Part shown: piece by piece, positions 49,369-58,321 of the stretch
Numbering within the stretch: position 1 is the first letter of the stretch
How the letters are laid out: every line of letters begins with the position of its first letter
From: Microthrixaceae bacterium
Lineage (GTDB): Bacteria; Actinomycetota; Acidimicrobiia; Acidimicrobiales; Microtrichaceae
Length of the DNA stretch: 58,485 nucleotides
Assembly: GCA_023957975.1 (NCBI GenBank)
Contig: JAMLGM010000012.1
Location: 1 to 58,485 of the forward strand
Direction of reading: 5' to 3'
Position numbers and translations under genes: made by a program
The notes under the pieces: generated by a model
The model's database searches: none
Told to the model about the DNA's origin: nothing
What the model saw: only the letters and a program-made list of their open reading frames with translations

Positions 49369-51156
49369 TCAGATCCTGCCCGCCGCCCGTGCCGCCGCCT
49401 CGGTGTCGTCGAGCAGCTTCGCGATGATGTCGAGCCCGCCGTCCCAGAACCCCGGATCGGCCAGGTCGATGCCCACGATTCGGCCGAGGTCCTCCGGCGA
49501 CATCGAACCTCCGGCGGAGAGCATTTCGACATACCGCGGCACGAACCCCTCGCCCTCTTCGAGGTAGCGCGCATACACCGACAGCGCCAACAGCTGTCCG
49601 TAGGCATAGGCGTAGACGTAGCCGGGGGTGTGGATGAAGTGCGGAATGTAGCTCCACCACGATGCGTAGTTCTCGCTGACGTCGACCGCGTCGCCCAACA
49701 TGTCGCGCTGGGTCGCACTCCACAGTTCGCCGAATCGGGCCACCGACAGCTCGCCCACATCGCGCCGCTCGGTGTGCACCGCATCCTCGAAACGGTTCAT
49801 CGCGACCTGACGAAAAACCGTCGCAATCTGGTCTTCAAGGTGTTCGGCCAGAAGCGGCAGGCGTTGCGCCGGGTCGTCGACCCCGTCGAGCAGCTTGCCG
49901 AAGGTGACGGTCTCGCCGAACACCGACGCCGTCTCGGCCAGGGTCAGCGGGGTGGACTGATGGAAGATCCCCTGGCTGCGCGCCAGGTAGGCGTGCACCC
50001 CGTGGCCGAGTTCGTGCGCGAGGGTCAACACGTCGCGGCGCTTCGAGGTCCAGTTCAACATCAGATACGGGTGATGGGTCGGCACGGTGTAGGCGCAAAA
50101 GGCTCCGCCGCGCTTGGCCGGCCGCATCGGGGCGTCGATCCAGTCGTTGTCGAAGAATTCGCGCACCACCCCGGCGATCTCAGGTGAGAAGCTGCGGTAG
50201 GCGTCCTCGACGAGCGCGGTGGCCTCCTCCCAACCGAATTCGGTGTCGTCGTGCACGACGGGCGCGGAGCGGTCCCAATCGTTGATTCGCTCGACCCCGA
50301 GCATCTTGGCCTTCATCGCATACCAACGCTGCGGGATGTCGTAGCGCGCGACCACGGCGTCGATCAGAGCCTGCACCGACTCATCGGAGGATTCGTTGGA
50401 CAGGTTCCGCGCCGAGATCCACGACGGGTAGCCGCGCAGCCGGTCGTCGATCGACTTGTCGACGAGCAACGTGTTGAAGATGAACGCGCGGGTGCGCAGG
50501 CCCGGCTCGAGTCCGGCGGTGACCGCCTCGGCGACCGTTCGACGTACCTCGGGGTCGGGGTCCTGAATCTTGGCGAGCGCTGCCGACAGCGGCACCTGCT
50601 CGCCGTCAAGATCGACGGTGATGGCGCTCGCCTGCTCGTCGTACAGCCGCGACCAGGCCTGGGATCCGGCGACCGAGGTTTCGGCCAGCACGACCTCCTC
50701 GGGTTCGCTCAGCATGAACTGCCGATAGCGGCGGATGCTGGCGAGGTGGTGACGCACGAAGGCCAGCCTCGGGTCGGCCTCGAAGGACGCTGCGGTGTCG
50801 TCGTCGAGCTCGGCGAGTTCGAGCTCGATGAAGATCAGTCGGGAGCCGAGGACGGTGCCCTGCTCTTGAACCTTCTGCATCAGCGCACCGACCTCGGGGT
50901 CGTCGGTGGCGACGGCGAATTGCAGGCTGGCGTAGTTGCCGACCCGGCCGAGCTTGTCGTTGAACGAAGCGACCTTGTCGAAGAAGGTCGCAAGCTCGCC
51001 GGCGTCGAGTTCGCCGAGGCGACCCCGGTAGGCCTCGAGCGCCTCCACATCGGCGGTGGCCGAGGCCATGAACGCCTCGACTCCCTCGAGTTCGGAGGTT
51101 TTCAGCAGCGGTTCGAGGTCCCAGGCGACATTGTCAACGGAGGTGGCGGCAGTCAT
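49369..51156 (-). CDS. pepF: Oligoendopeptidase F (M3 metallopeptidase)
   Basis: 595 residues, normal length. Cytoplasmic zinc peptidase that cleaves oligopeptides. Active site LTLAHELGHGVHAYLA (HExGH), with the second Glu in LAETASVFGE. SSWSYIPHFIHTPGYVYAYAYG-like C-terminal region is characteristic (WWSYIPHFIHTPGYVYAYA). Start ATG 51156. It lies 11 bp before the end of the cold-shock domain gene and may be co-transcribed with hisG. Confidence 0.94.
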   Translation of the reverse strand: MTAATSVDNVAWDLEPLLKTSELEGVEAFMASATADVEALEAYRGRLGELDAGELATFFDKVASFNDKLGRVGNYASLQFAVATDDPEVGALMQKVQEQGTVLGSRLIFIELELAELDDDTAASFEADPRLAFVRHHLASIRRYRQFMLSEPEEVVLAETSVAGSQAWSRLYDEQASAITVDLDGEQVPLSAALAKIQDPDPEVRRTVAEAVTAGLEPGLRTRAFIFNTLLVDKSIDDRLRGYPSWISARNLSNESSDESVQALIDAVVARYDIPQRWYAMKAKMLGVERINDWDRSAPVVHDDTEFGWEEATALVEDAYRSFSPEIAGVVREFFDNDWIDAPMRPAKRGGAFCAYTVPTHHPYLMLNWTSKRRDVLTLAHELGHGVHAYLARSQGIFHQSTPLTLAETASVFGETVTFGKLLDGVDDPAQRLPLLAEHLEDQIATVFRQVAMNRFEDAVHTERRDVGELSVARFGELWSATQRDMLGDAVDVSENYASWWSYIPHFIHTPGYVYAYAYGQLLALSVYARYLEEGEGFVPRYVEMLSAGGSMSPEDLGRIVGIDLADPGFWDGGLDIIAKLLDDTEAAARAAGRI

Positions 51157-51166
51157 GGGGTTCAGC

Positions 51167-51388
51167 CTACGCGGGGGTGATCCCCGCGGCTTCCCACCGG
51201 CCCAGACGCGCGGGCCTCACGACGAAGTGAACCTCGGCGCCCACCTCGGTCTGACGCGATCCGTCCGCGATCGCCGTGCAGTGGAACCCGTAGACCGTGC
51301 CGTCGTCCGCGGTGATCTCGCCGATTCCCCGCGGGTCGTCCCAGGTGGTGACGGTTCCGCTCAGGACGGATTCGGTGGCGACACTCAC
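51167..51388 (-). CDS. Small cold-shock-domain protein
   Basis: About 73 residues. One OB-fold: LSGTVTTWDDPRGIGEITADDGTVYGFHCTAI, then GAEVHFVVRPARLGRWEAAGI. The RNP1-type RGIGEI is weaker than in CspA (KGFGFI), so nucleic-acid binding may be altered. GTG 51388 begins two bases after the hisG stop, suggesting translational coupling. It is missed if only long frames are considered, because its frame is open through hisG. Confidence 0.8.
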   Translation of the reverse strand: MSVATESVLSGTVTTWDDPRGIGEITADDGTVYGFHCTAIADGSRQTEVGAEVHFVVRPARLGRWEAAGITPA

Positions 51389-51390
51389 GT

Positions 51391-52266
51391 TCAGTGCACG
51401 ATCTTCGACAGCGGCAATTCGATGATGTCGCTGGCTCCTGCGTCTTTCAGCGCCGGGATCAACACGTTGATCTGACGCTTCTCGACGACGGTCTCCACCG
51501 CATATCCCGACTGCCCGTACAGTTCGTTGACCGTCGGCGTCTTCATGGCCGGCAGTTTCGAAATGACCTCGTCGAGGTGGGCGGCGGCGACGTTGAGCTT
51601 CACCACGACCTTGGTTCGGGCCTCGAGCACGCCCTGCAGCAGGGTCATGATCTGCTCCATGGCGTGACGTTTGTCGGCGTCCTCGTACACCTCGGGGTTG
51701 GCCACGACCTCGGTGTAGCTCTGCATGATCTCGTCGATCACCTTCAGGCCCGCAGCGCGCAGCGCTGAGCCGGTTTCGGTGATCTCCACGACGCAGTCGA
51801 CGATGTCGGGGATCTTCGCCTCGGTCGCCCCGTAGCTGAGCCGGATGTCGGCCTCGATCCCCTTGGATTCGAAGAATCGGCGGGTGATCTCGGGATACTC
51901 GGTGGAGACCCGCACCCCCTGGGGCAGGTCCTCGACGCGGTCGACCGGCGAATCCCCGGCGACCGCCACGACCACCCGGATCGGGTTGGAGGTGGCCTTG
52001 GAGTACTTCATCTCGCCGAGGGACACGACCTTCGAGGAGGTCTCCTCGACCCAGTCGCGCCCACAGATGCCGATGTCGAACAGGCCCTGGGCGACGTAGG
52101 ACGGAATCTCCTGGGGGCGGAGGATCCGGACGGTGGCGATTCGGGGGTCGTCGATCGTGGCGGTGTAGGTGACTGCCGAGTTGCGATGGATGGGAAGATC
52201 CGCGTCGGCGAACAACTGAAACGTCGCCTTCTCGAGCGATCCCTTGGGCAGCACCAGATTCAACAT
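51391..52266 (-). CDS. hisG: ATP phosphoribosyltransferase, long form
   Basis: 291 residues, first step of histidine synthesis. LNLVLPKGSLEKAT at the N-terminus, GICGRDWVEE, and the PRPP-binding VDCVVEITETGSALR (E-ETGxTL-type). The C-terminal ACT-like regulatory domain (about 215-291) shows it is the long, HisZ-independent form inhibited by histidine. ATG 52266. Normally hisE precedes hisG and follows ribH in actinobacteria; here hisE is absent from the window. Confidence 0.96.
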   Translation of the reverse strand: MLNLVLPKGSLEKATFQLFADADLPIHRNSAVTYTATIDDPRIATVRILRPQEIPSYVAQGLFDIGICGRDWVEETSSKVVSLGEMKYSKATSNPIRVVVAVAGDSPVDRVEDLPQGVRVSTEYPEITRRFFESKGIEADIRLSYGATEAKIPDIVDCVVEITETGSALRAAGLKVIDEIMQSYTEVVANPEVYEDADKRHAMEQIMTLLQGVLEARTKVVVKLNVAAAHLDEVISKLPAMKTPTVNELYGQSGYAVETVVEKRQINVLIPALKDAGASDIIELPLSKIVH

Positions 52267-52322
52267 GGCGCCAAAAGTAGTGCCGCGGCGACAGGGTCTC
52301 GAAATGAATAGCATCTGAACTC

Positions 52323-53150
52323 GTGACCCCGATCCACCTGACCGACCCCGACGACCCACGGGTGAGCGATTTTCGACGGCTGAACGACACGGCGTTTCGA
52401 CGTTCGGTCGAGGCTCCGGGTCCGTTCCACAAGGGAATCTTCATCGTCGAAGGGTGGTTGGCCGCCCAGCGCCTGGGGAGGTCGCGCTACGGCGCCCGCG
52501 CGGTCCTGGTGGACGAGGCCCGCCTCGAACGCGCGGCGGAACAACTCGGGCACGTGCGCGCCCCGGTGTTCGCCGCTCCCCGGGACCTGTTGGATGAGAT
52601 CGTCGGGTTTCCGCTGCATCGCGGGGTCGTGGCGAGCGCCGATCGCGGGTTGGCGGTGCTGGCCTCCACGGTGATCGGCCGAGGCCGGAACCTGGTCGTG
52701 TGCGAGGGCATCAACGATGCGGAGAACCTCGGCAGCGTGATTCGCAACGCGGCAGCGTTGGGGGGCGATGGTTTGCTCGTGGATGCCACGACCTGTGATC
52801 CGCTCGCGCGACGCACGGTGCGGGTGTCGGTGGGGTGGGCGCTGCGGCTCCCCTTCGCACGCCTCGCGCTGGCCGACGGGTTGTCGGCTCTCCACGAATC
52901 TGGGGTGACGACCGTGGCGTTGACCCCTCGTCGCGACGGGGTGGATATCGATGAGGTGGTGCAGCGCAAACTGCTCGGGGATCGCGTCGCGGTGATTTTG
53001 GGGGCCGAAGGCCACGGACTGAGCGAGGCCACCATCGACGCCGCCACAATTGCGGTGCGTATCCCGATGTCGACAGAGGTCGATTCGCTCAATGTCTCGG
53101 CTGCGGCCGCGGTCGCGATGCACCGCCTCTTCACCCTCCTTCAGCGCTGA
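52323..53150 (+). CDS. TrmH-family RNA 2'-O-methyltransferase
   Basis: 275 residues. SPOUT motifs CEGINDAENLGSVIRNAAAL, VILGAEGHGLS and IPMSTEVDSLNVSAAAAVAM. The N-terminal part binds substrate. GTG 52323 is the first plausible start, 56 bp from the divergent hisG start. RNA target unknown; a second SpoU gene is in the window (44.1 kb) but the two are not close copies. Confidence 0.9.
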   Translation: MTPIHLTDPDDPRVSDFRRLNDTAFRRSVEAPGPFHKGIFIVEGWLAAQRLGRSRYGARAVLVDEARLERAAEQLGHVRAPVFAAPRDLLDEIVGFPLHRGVVASADRGLAVLASTVIGRGRNLVVCEGINDAENLGSVIRNAAALGGDGLLVDATTCDPLARRTVRVSVGWALRLPFARLALADGLSALHESGVTTVALTPRRDGVDIDEVVQRKLLGDRVAVILGAEGHGLSEATIDAATIAVRIPMSTEVDSLNVSAAAAVAMHRLFTLLQR

Positions 53151-53193
53151 GTACTTCGGCAGCCAAGGCCACCCGAATCCCGCTTGAAAACCT

Positions 53194-53244
53194 CGAAACC
53201 CGCTTCTGAGGGTGCACTTGTTGCACGCTCAGAAGCGGGTTTCG
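53194..53244. repeat. Dispersed hairpin repeat, copy 1 (3' side of the surface-protein gene)
   Basis: 23-bp arms with one mismatch (CGAAACCCGCTTCTGAGGG side) and loop CTTGT. The same sequence recurs at 58188-58237. It lies between convergent genes and could serve as terminator. Confidence 0.9.
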
Positions 53245-53276
53245 TTGAACGGGAGCGAGTTTCGACTGGCGAAGGG

Positions 53277-56200
53277 TTAGAAGGCCGCCCGACGTCGGCG
53301 TTGCGTGCCGACGATTGCTGCACCGGCAGCGACCGCCATCAACGCCACAAGTGCGAGACGACGAGGATCGGATCCGGTGAAGGCCAACAGGTTTCCAGCA
53401 GAGGACGGCAACGACGCGACCTCCATCGGAGAATCACCCTCGGTGCTGTGAACCACGATGCCGAACACATAGGTCTTCGACGGATCGAGTCCGGTGATCG
53501 TGCACGAGGTCTCCAACGGGCTCGCTGGTCGACACGACGCTCCCCCCGGTTGTGCGGTCACGGTGTAGCCCGTAATGGTCGCGCCGTTGAGCGACCGAGG
53601 CGCCTGCCAGCTGATCGTGGCCTCGCCACCCCGCATCGTCACCGATGCATCGGCTGCGGGTGCGGGCGGTCCGGCCGGCGTAGTTACCACGACCGCGGAC
53701 TCGACACCGTCGCCAACCTGATTCACCGCTCGAACGGTGAACGCATAGGTGACCCCGTTGTCGAGACCCGAGATCTCACAGGGACTCGATTGACACGACA
53801 CCGTACGAGCGCCGGGCTGAACGGTCACGACATAGCCCAAGAGCGGAGCACCGTTGGACGTTGCCGCATTGAAGCTGATCGTGGCGGACCCATTTCCCGA
53901 CTCGACGCGCACTCCACTCACCGGGGCAGGCGCACCCGCAGGGGTCACGCTGATCGGTCCGGCCGGCTCGCCGACACCTGCGCTACTGAGCGCACGAACG
54001 GCGAACTGATACACCGTGGCGTTGGTCAGCCCCGACACGGTCACGACCATGGGATGAGCCCCCATCGTCGACACGGGTGTCCACGTCAACCCACCATCGG
54101 ATGAGACCTCGTATCCGGTGATCGGCGTGCCATCGGCGACAGCCGGTTCGAACTCGAGGGTCGCAGCGGTGTCACCGGAGCGAATCGAGAGCTGTGAGGG
54201 GGCACTCGGTGGACCTGCCGGCGTGATCTGTGAGGACACCGCCGATTCTCCACCGAGGCCAACGGAGTTCTCCGCAGCGACGCTGAACGAGTACCCGACC
54301 CCGTTTGTGAGACCAGGGATCGGGCATGGCGACGATGTGCACCACACTGTCCCGGCCCCTGGGGAGATCGTGACTCGGTAGCGGCCGATCGCGGCACCAC
54401 CGTTGTCTGTTGGAGCCGCCCAGGAAACCACCGCAGCTTCGTTGCCACGTGAAACGCCCACCGCTGTTGGTACGCCGGGCAAGGTGGCCGGCACCACCGC
54501 TGCCGAGGATGCTGAGGGAGCCGAGGACCCGACTTCGTTGATGGCCGTCACCGCGAAGGTGTAGGCGGTTCCGTTGCTCAGAGCATTCACCGTGCACGGA
54601 CTGGCCGAACACGCGACCGTTGCACCGCCGGGCGAAGTGGTGACGACATAGCCCGTGATCGGGGTACCTCCATCGCCGCTGGGAGGGGTGAATGAAACAA
54701 CGGCCTGCCCGTTCGTGGCCATAGCGACCACCGACGTCGGTGCGTCGGCCACCGTTGCCGGGGTGACGGCGTTGCTGGCTGGTGAGCTCGCGGAATTGCC
54801 GACATCGTTGAGCGCTGTCACCGTGAAGGAATACGAGGTGCCGTTGGCGAGGCCCGACACGGTGCAGGGGCTTGTCGAACATGTGGCCACCGCGCCACCA
54901 GGCCATGCGGTCACGGTGTAGCTCGTCACCGCGGATCCACCGTCTGATGCGGGTGCGTCAAAGCTCACCACGGCCGACTGGTTGGCCCTGCTCGCGGCGA
55001 CGTTGCTCGGAGCGCTGGACACCGTCGCGGGGGTCACGCTGTTCGACGGCGAGGATTCGACCGAATCGCCTTCGCTGTTCGTGGCCCGAACGGTGAACGT
55101 GTAGGCCGTGCCGTTGTCGAGACCGAGCACATCACAGGGGCTGGCCGAACAGGTCGCCGAGGCTGCGCCGGGGGCCGCGGTGATCGTGTAGGACGTGATC
55201 GTCGCACCACCGTCGAAAGCAGGCGAGCTGAACGTGACACTCGCGCGCCCATTGCCTCGCGATGCATTCACCGAGGTCGGCGCATCGGGCACGGTGGCCG
55301 GGGTGACGCTTTGTGGCCCTGCATGGGGGCCAGCGCCGACATCGTTGACGGCACGAACCCTGAAGGAATATTCCACGCCGTTGGAAAGCCCGCTCACCGT
55401 CGCGCTCAACGAGGAGGTGCCCGTCGTTGCCAGGGTTTGCCATCCAGCACCATCGATCGAAACCTCATATGAGGTGATCGCTTCGCCGTTGGCGGCCGCA
55501 GCGTCGAAGTTCAACACCGCCGACTCGTCGCCGCGCTGCACCACAAGGCCACTTGGCGTTCCGGGTAGCGCGGCCGGGGTGATTGGCGCGCTCGGCGACG
55601 AAGCCGCGCTGTCGCCGATGAGGTTCGTTGCCCGCACCGTGAAGGTGTACGCCGTGCCGTTGGTCAGACCTGGCACGCTGCAGGGGCTTGAGGAGCACGT
55701 CACCGTGGCGCCTCCCGGAGATGAGGTCACCTGGTAGCCGCTGATCGCGGATCCGCCGTCGGATGCCGGTGCGGTGAACGTCACGATCGCGTTGCCGTCG
55801 CCACGCTGCGCAGACACGCCGGTCGGCGAGGTCGGCACGGTCGCTGGAGTGACGGCATTGGATGCGGTCGATCCTGGCGAATAGCCAACGGTATTTATTG
55901 CTCGAACGGTAAATGTGTAGCTGGTTCCGTTCGTCAATCCGCTCACCACACAGGGGCTGGTGGCGCACAACTCGACGACGCCGCCGGGCGCCGCTGTCAC
56001 CTCATAGCCGGTGATGGCATCGCCGCCATTCGAAGCTGGAGAGCTGAACGAGACGCTCGCCTGTCCTGCTCCTCGCACAGCGCTCACCGACTGCGGAGGC
56101 CCCGGTACCGTTGCCGGAATTACCGCTGCACTCGCAGCGGAAGCGACCGAATCACCGACACCGTTGGTCGCGACCACCGTGAAGGTGTATGAGGTCCCAT

Positions 56201-58070
56201 TGGTCAGCCCCGTGATCGTGCACGGCGACATCGAACACGCGGCCGTGATTCCTCCTGGGGAACTGGTGACCGTGTAGCCGGTGATCGTCGACCCGCCATT
56301 GGAGGCTGGCGCCGTGAAGGACACGGTGGCTTGTGTGTTACCTCGCGTGCCGCTGACTGCGGTTGGCGGCCCAGGAACGGTGGCCGGGGTCACCGCCGCG
56401 GAGGCAGCCGATGCCGGCGAGGTGCCGAGGGCGTTGGTTGCACTGACCGTGAAGGTGTAGGGGGTGCCGTTGGTCAAGCCGGTCACGAGACACGGACTCG
56501 CTGAACAGGTTGCGGTGAACCCGCCGGGTGCGGAGGTCACCGTGTAGCCGGTGATCGGGGATCCGCCGTTCGAGGGAGCGGTAAAGGTCACGGTGGCCGA
56601 CGCGTTGTGACGCGTCGCGCTCACACTCGAGGGCGCGGCCGGAGGGCCCACGGGGGTGATGGTTGCGACATTGCTCGCCGCGCCGTTGCCGACGCTGTTG
56701 ATCGCTCGGATACGGATCTGTGTGGAGGCTCCGTTGGTGAGGCCCGCGACATTCGCGTTCTCCGTGGTGACAAGGTTGCCGTCGACCGTGGTGGTCGAGG
56801 TCGAGGTCGTGAGAGCGCCCCATGCCGCTCCATTCACTGAGACCTGATATCCGGTGATGGGCGCGCCGCCATCGACAGGTGGGCTCCAGCTCAGCGCTGC
56901 TGAGGCATTGCCCGCGGTCGCGGTGATCGTCGGGGCTGCCGGTGCGGTCGGGGCATTGGCGACGGTCACGTTACTGTTCGCCGTGATCACTCCCGAAAAC
57001 CCGGTGCCGAGGGAGGGATCGGTGTTGGCCTTGCCGCCGAACTCCACGATGTAGCCACTAGCTCCGCTTGCGGTGGCCGGCAGGTCGTTCCAGGCTCCTG
57101 CGGTTCCGTTCCAGTTGGTCACGCCAACCCATTCGCCCGAGTACCCACCGCTGCCGCCCCCCGCATCGTTGGGCTCGTTGGAGGCCCACGCACTGAAGTA
57201 GCTGCCGGGGTTCACAAAGCCACATACAGCAGCGATGTTGTTGCAGATGCTGATGATTCCACCCTGGATCGGGCTTTGATTGGCCCCCGCAATCCAGCGC
57301 CACACCCGGGGATAGGGGGTGCCCGACACGCTTGCGAGAACCTGGGTTCCATCGCTCGCACTGCTCGCATAGGCACGCGCACCGAACCAGACGTTGGTCG
57401 CGTTCGCGATACGAGTCGAGACGAAGGTGTTGACGGTCGAGTCCGGAATCGTCGCAAGGTAACCGGGTTGTCCGTTGAAGCTCATGGCACGAGCTGCGGC
57501 CTCCGCTGCGGTCCACGAAATCCCCGAGTTTGCGACGTACTTGTAGAAGTGCTGGTTGGAGGCGAGGTAGTAGGAGTCGGCCTGTGCGACCATCGCGGTG
57601 AGCGACACCTTCGCTGTTCCGCTCGTGGCCGTTGTCGTGATGGCGGCGCTAGCAAGCCCCGCGTTGATATTGGCCTGGGATCCGGTGAAGGTGATCGAGT
57701 TCGTCCCCGACCAGCTGTTGTTGTATCCGAGGGTCAAACCGGTAGTCGTGCTGATCGACACGGTTCCGAGGTTGGTTGCCAACGTCGCCTGGAGGGTGTT
57801 GACCGTATCACCGGAGATGCTCAGCCCGGTGAGGGGTGTGGTGGCGTTCAATGGCACCCGTGAGTTGGTCGCGGATACCACCGACAAAGTGCCCGATGCC
57901 CCGGCCGATGGAAGGGGACCGACGAGCGCTGCCAGGAGCCCAAGCACCACCGTTACAGCAGCGAGTGGCAATCTCGGGAGATATCGACGCGAACGAGTTC
58001 GGCTCCTGGCGGTGGTTTTGGCAGGCTGGGAACAGGTTGTGGACACGTGGAGCCTTTGAAACGGTGACAT
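53277..58070 (-). CDS. Giant cell-wall surface protein: C-type lectin-like domain plus 13 fibronectin III repeats, LAFTG sorting motif
   Basis: 1597 residues. Signal peptide (hydrophobic LPLAAVTVVLGLLAALVG, about 34-58). A cadherin-like beta domain (about 60-165) contains SITFTGSQANINAGLA. A C-type-lectin-like domain (about 165-350) contains SWTAAEAAARAM, VWFGARAY, and the late WASNEPNDAGGG...GEWVGVTNWNGTAGAWNDLP. Thirteen fibronectin III domains of ~90 residues follow from ~375; ten carry an added CxxSPC disulfide motif before GLTNG. The C-terminus has LAFTG (1562-1566), a hydrophobic helix and RRRR, matching the LAxTG motif of class E sortases. Likely an adhesin or glycan binder; ligand unknown. 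It sits between hisG/TrmH and ribH, flanked by copies of one palindrome. Confidence 0.9.
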   Translation of the reverse strand: MSPFQRLHVSTTCSQPAKTTARSRTRSRRYLPRLPLAAVTVVLGLLAALVGPLPSAGASGTLSVVSATNSRVPLNATTPLTGLSISGDTVNTLQATLATNLGTVSISTTTGLTLGYNNSWSGTNSITFTGSQANINAGLASAAITTTATSGTAKVSLTAMVAQADSYYLASNQHFYKYVANSGISWTAAEAAARAMSFNGQPGYLATIPDSTVNTFVSTRIANATNVWFGARAYASSASDGTQVLASVSGTPYPRVWRWIAGANQSPIQGGIISICNNIAAVCGFVNPGSYFSAWASNEPNDAGGGSGGYSGEWVGVTNWNGTAGAWNDLPATASGASGYIVEFGGKANTDPSLGTGFSGVITANSNVTVANAPTAPAAPTITATAGNASAALSWSPPVDGGAPITGYQVSVNGAAWGALTTSTSTTTVDGNLVTTENANVAGLTNGASTQIRIRAINSVGNGAASNVATITPVGPPAAPSSVSATRHNASATVTFTAPSNGGSPITGYTVTSAPGGFTATCSASPCLVTGLTNGTPYTFTVSATNALGTSPASAASAAVTPATVPGPPTAVSGTRGNTQATVSFTAPASNGGSTITGYTVTSSPGGITAACSMSPCTITGLTNGTSYTFTVVATNGVGDSVASAASAAVIPATVPGPPQSVSAVRGAGQASVSFSSPASNGGDAITGYEVTAAPGGVVELCATSPCVVSGLTNGTSYTFTVRAINTVGYSPGSTASNAVTPATVPTSPTGVSAQRGDGNAIVTFTAPASDGGSAISGYQVTSSPGGATVTCSSSPCSVPGLTNGTAYTFTVRATNLIGDSAASSPSAPITPAALPGTPSGLVVQRGDESAVLNFDAAAANGEAITSYEVSIDGAGWQTLATTGTSSLSATVSGLSNGVEYSFRVRAVNDVGAGPHAGPQSVTPATVPDAPTSVNASRGNGRASVTFSSPAFDGGATITSYTITAAPGAASATCSASPCDVLGLDNGTAYTFTVRATNSEGDSVESSPSNSVTPATVSSAPSNVAASRANQSAVVSFDAPASDGGSAVTSYTVTAWPGGAVATCSTSPCTVSGLANGTSYSFTVTALNDVGNSASSPASNAVTPATVADAPTSVVAMATNGQAVVSFTPPSGDGGTPITGYVVTTSPGGATVACSASPCTVNALSNGTAYTFAVTAINEVGSSAPSASSAAVVPATLPGVPTAVGVSRGNEAAVVSWAAPTDNGGAAIGRYRVTISPGAGTVWCTSSPCPIPGLTNGVGYSFSVAAENSVGLGGESAVSSQITPAGPPSAPSQLSIRSGDTAATLEFEPAVADGTPITGYEVSSDGGLTWTPVSTMGAHPMVVTVSGLTNATVYQFAVRALSSAGVGEPAGPISVTPAGAPAPVSGVRVESGNGSATISFNAATSNGAPLLGYVVTVQPGARTVSCQSSPCEISGLDNGVTYAFTVRAVNQVGDGVESAVVVTTPAGPPAPAADASVTMRGGEATISWQAPRSLNGATITGYTVTAQPGGASCRPASPLETSCTITGLDPSKTYVFGIVVHSTEGDSPMEVASLPSSAGNLLAFTGSDPRRLALVALMAVAAGAAIVGTQRRRRAAF

Positions 58071-58187
58071 CGCGACGATCGCGAAATCTGCTTACTCCTC
58101 CAGATCGGCAACTCTCGTTCGAACGTTCGTCGATATCCACCGATTAGTCCGAATTGCCCCCGCGACCCCCACCGTCCCCAAAACTGT

Positions 58188-58237
58188 CGAAACCCGCTTC
58201 TGAGCGTGCACTTTGGCACGCTCAGAAGCGGGTCTCG
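58188..58237. repeat. Dispersed hairpin repeat, copy 2 (5' side of the surface-protein gene)
   Basis: 22-bp arms with one mismatch, nearly identical to the copy at 53194-53244. It lies between the surface-protein start and the ribH end. Confidence 0.9.
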
Positions 58238-58259
58238 GGGAACGGATCGAGCGCCTGCT

Positions 58260-58321
58260 CAGTGCGCGCCGGCTCAGTGCGCGCCGGCTCAGTGCGCGCC
58301 GGCTCAGTGAGCGCCGGCTCA
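58260..58321. repeat. 15-bp tandem array at the ribH stop codon
   Basis: CAGTGCGCGCCGGCT in three exact copies plus a one-base variant. On the minus strand each unit starts with TGA. Confidence 0.95.

Noticed and set aside
10411..58321. Tandem arrays as CRISPR
   Set aside because: Units are 9-27 bp with no spacers between them, and no cas-like gene is nearby.
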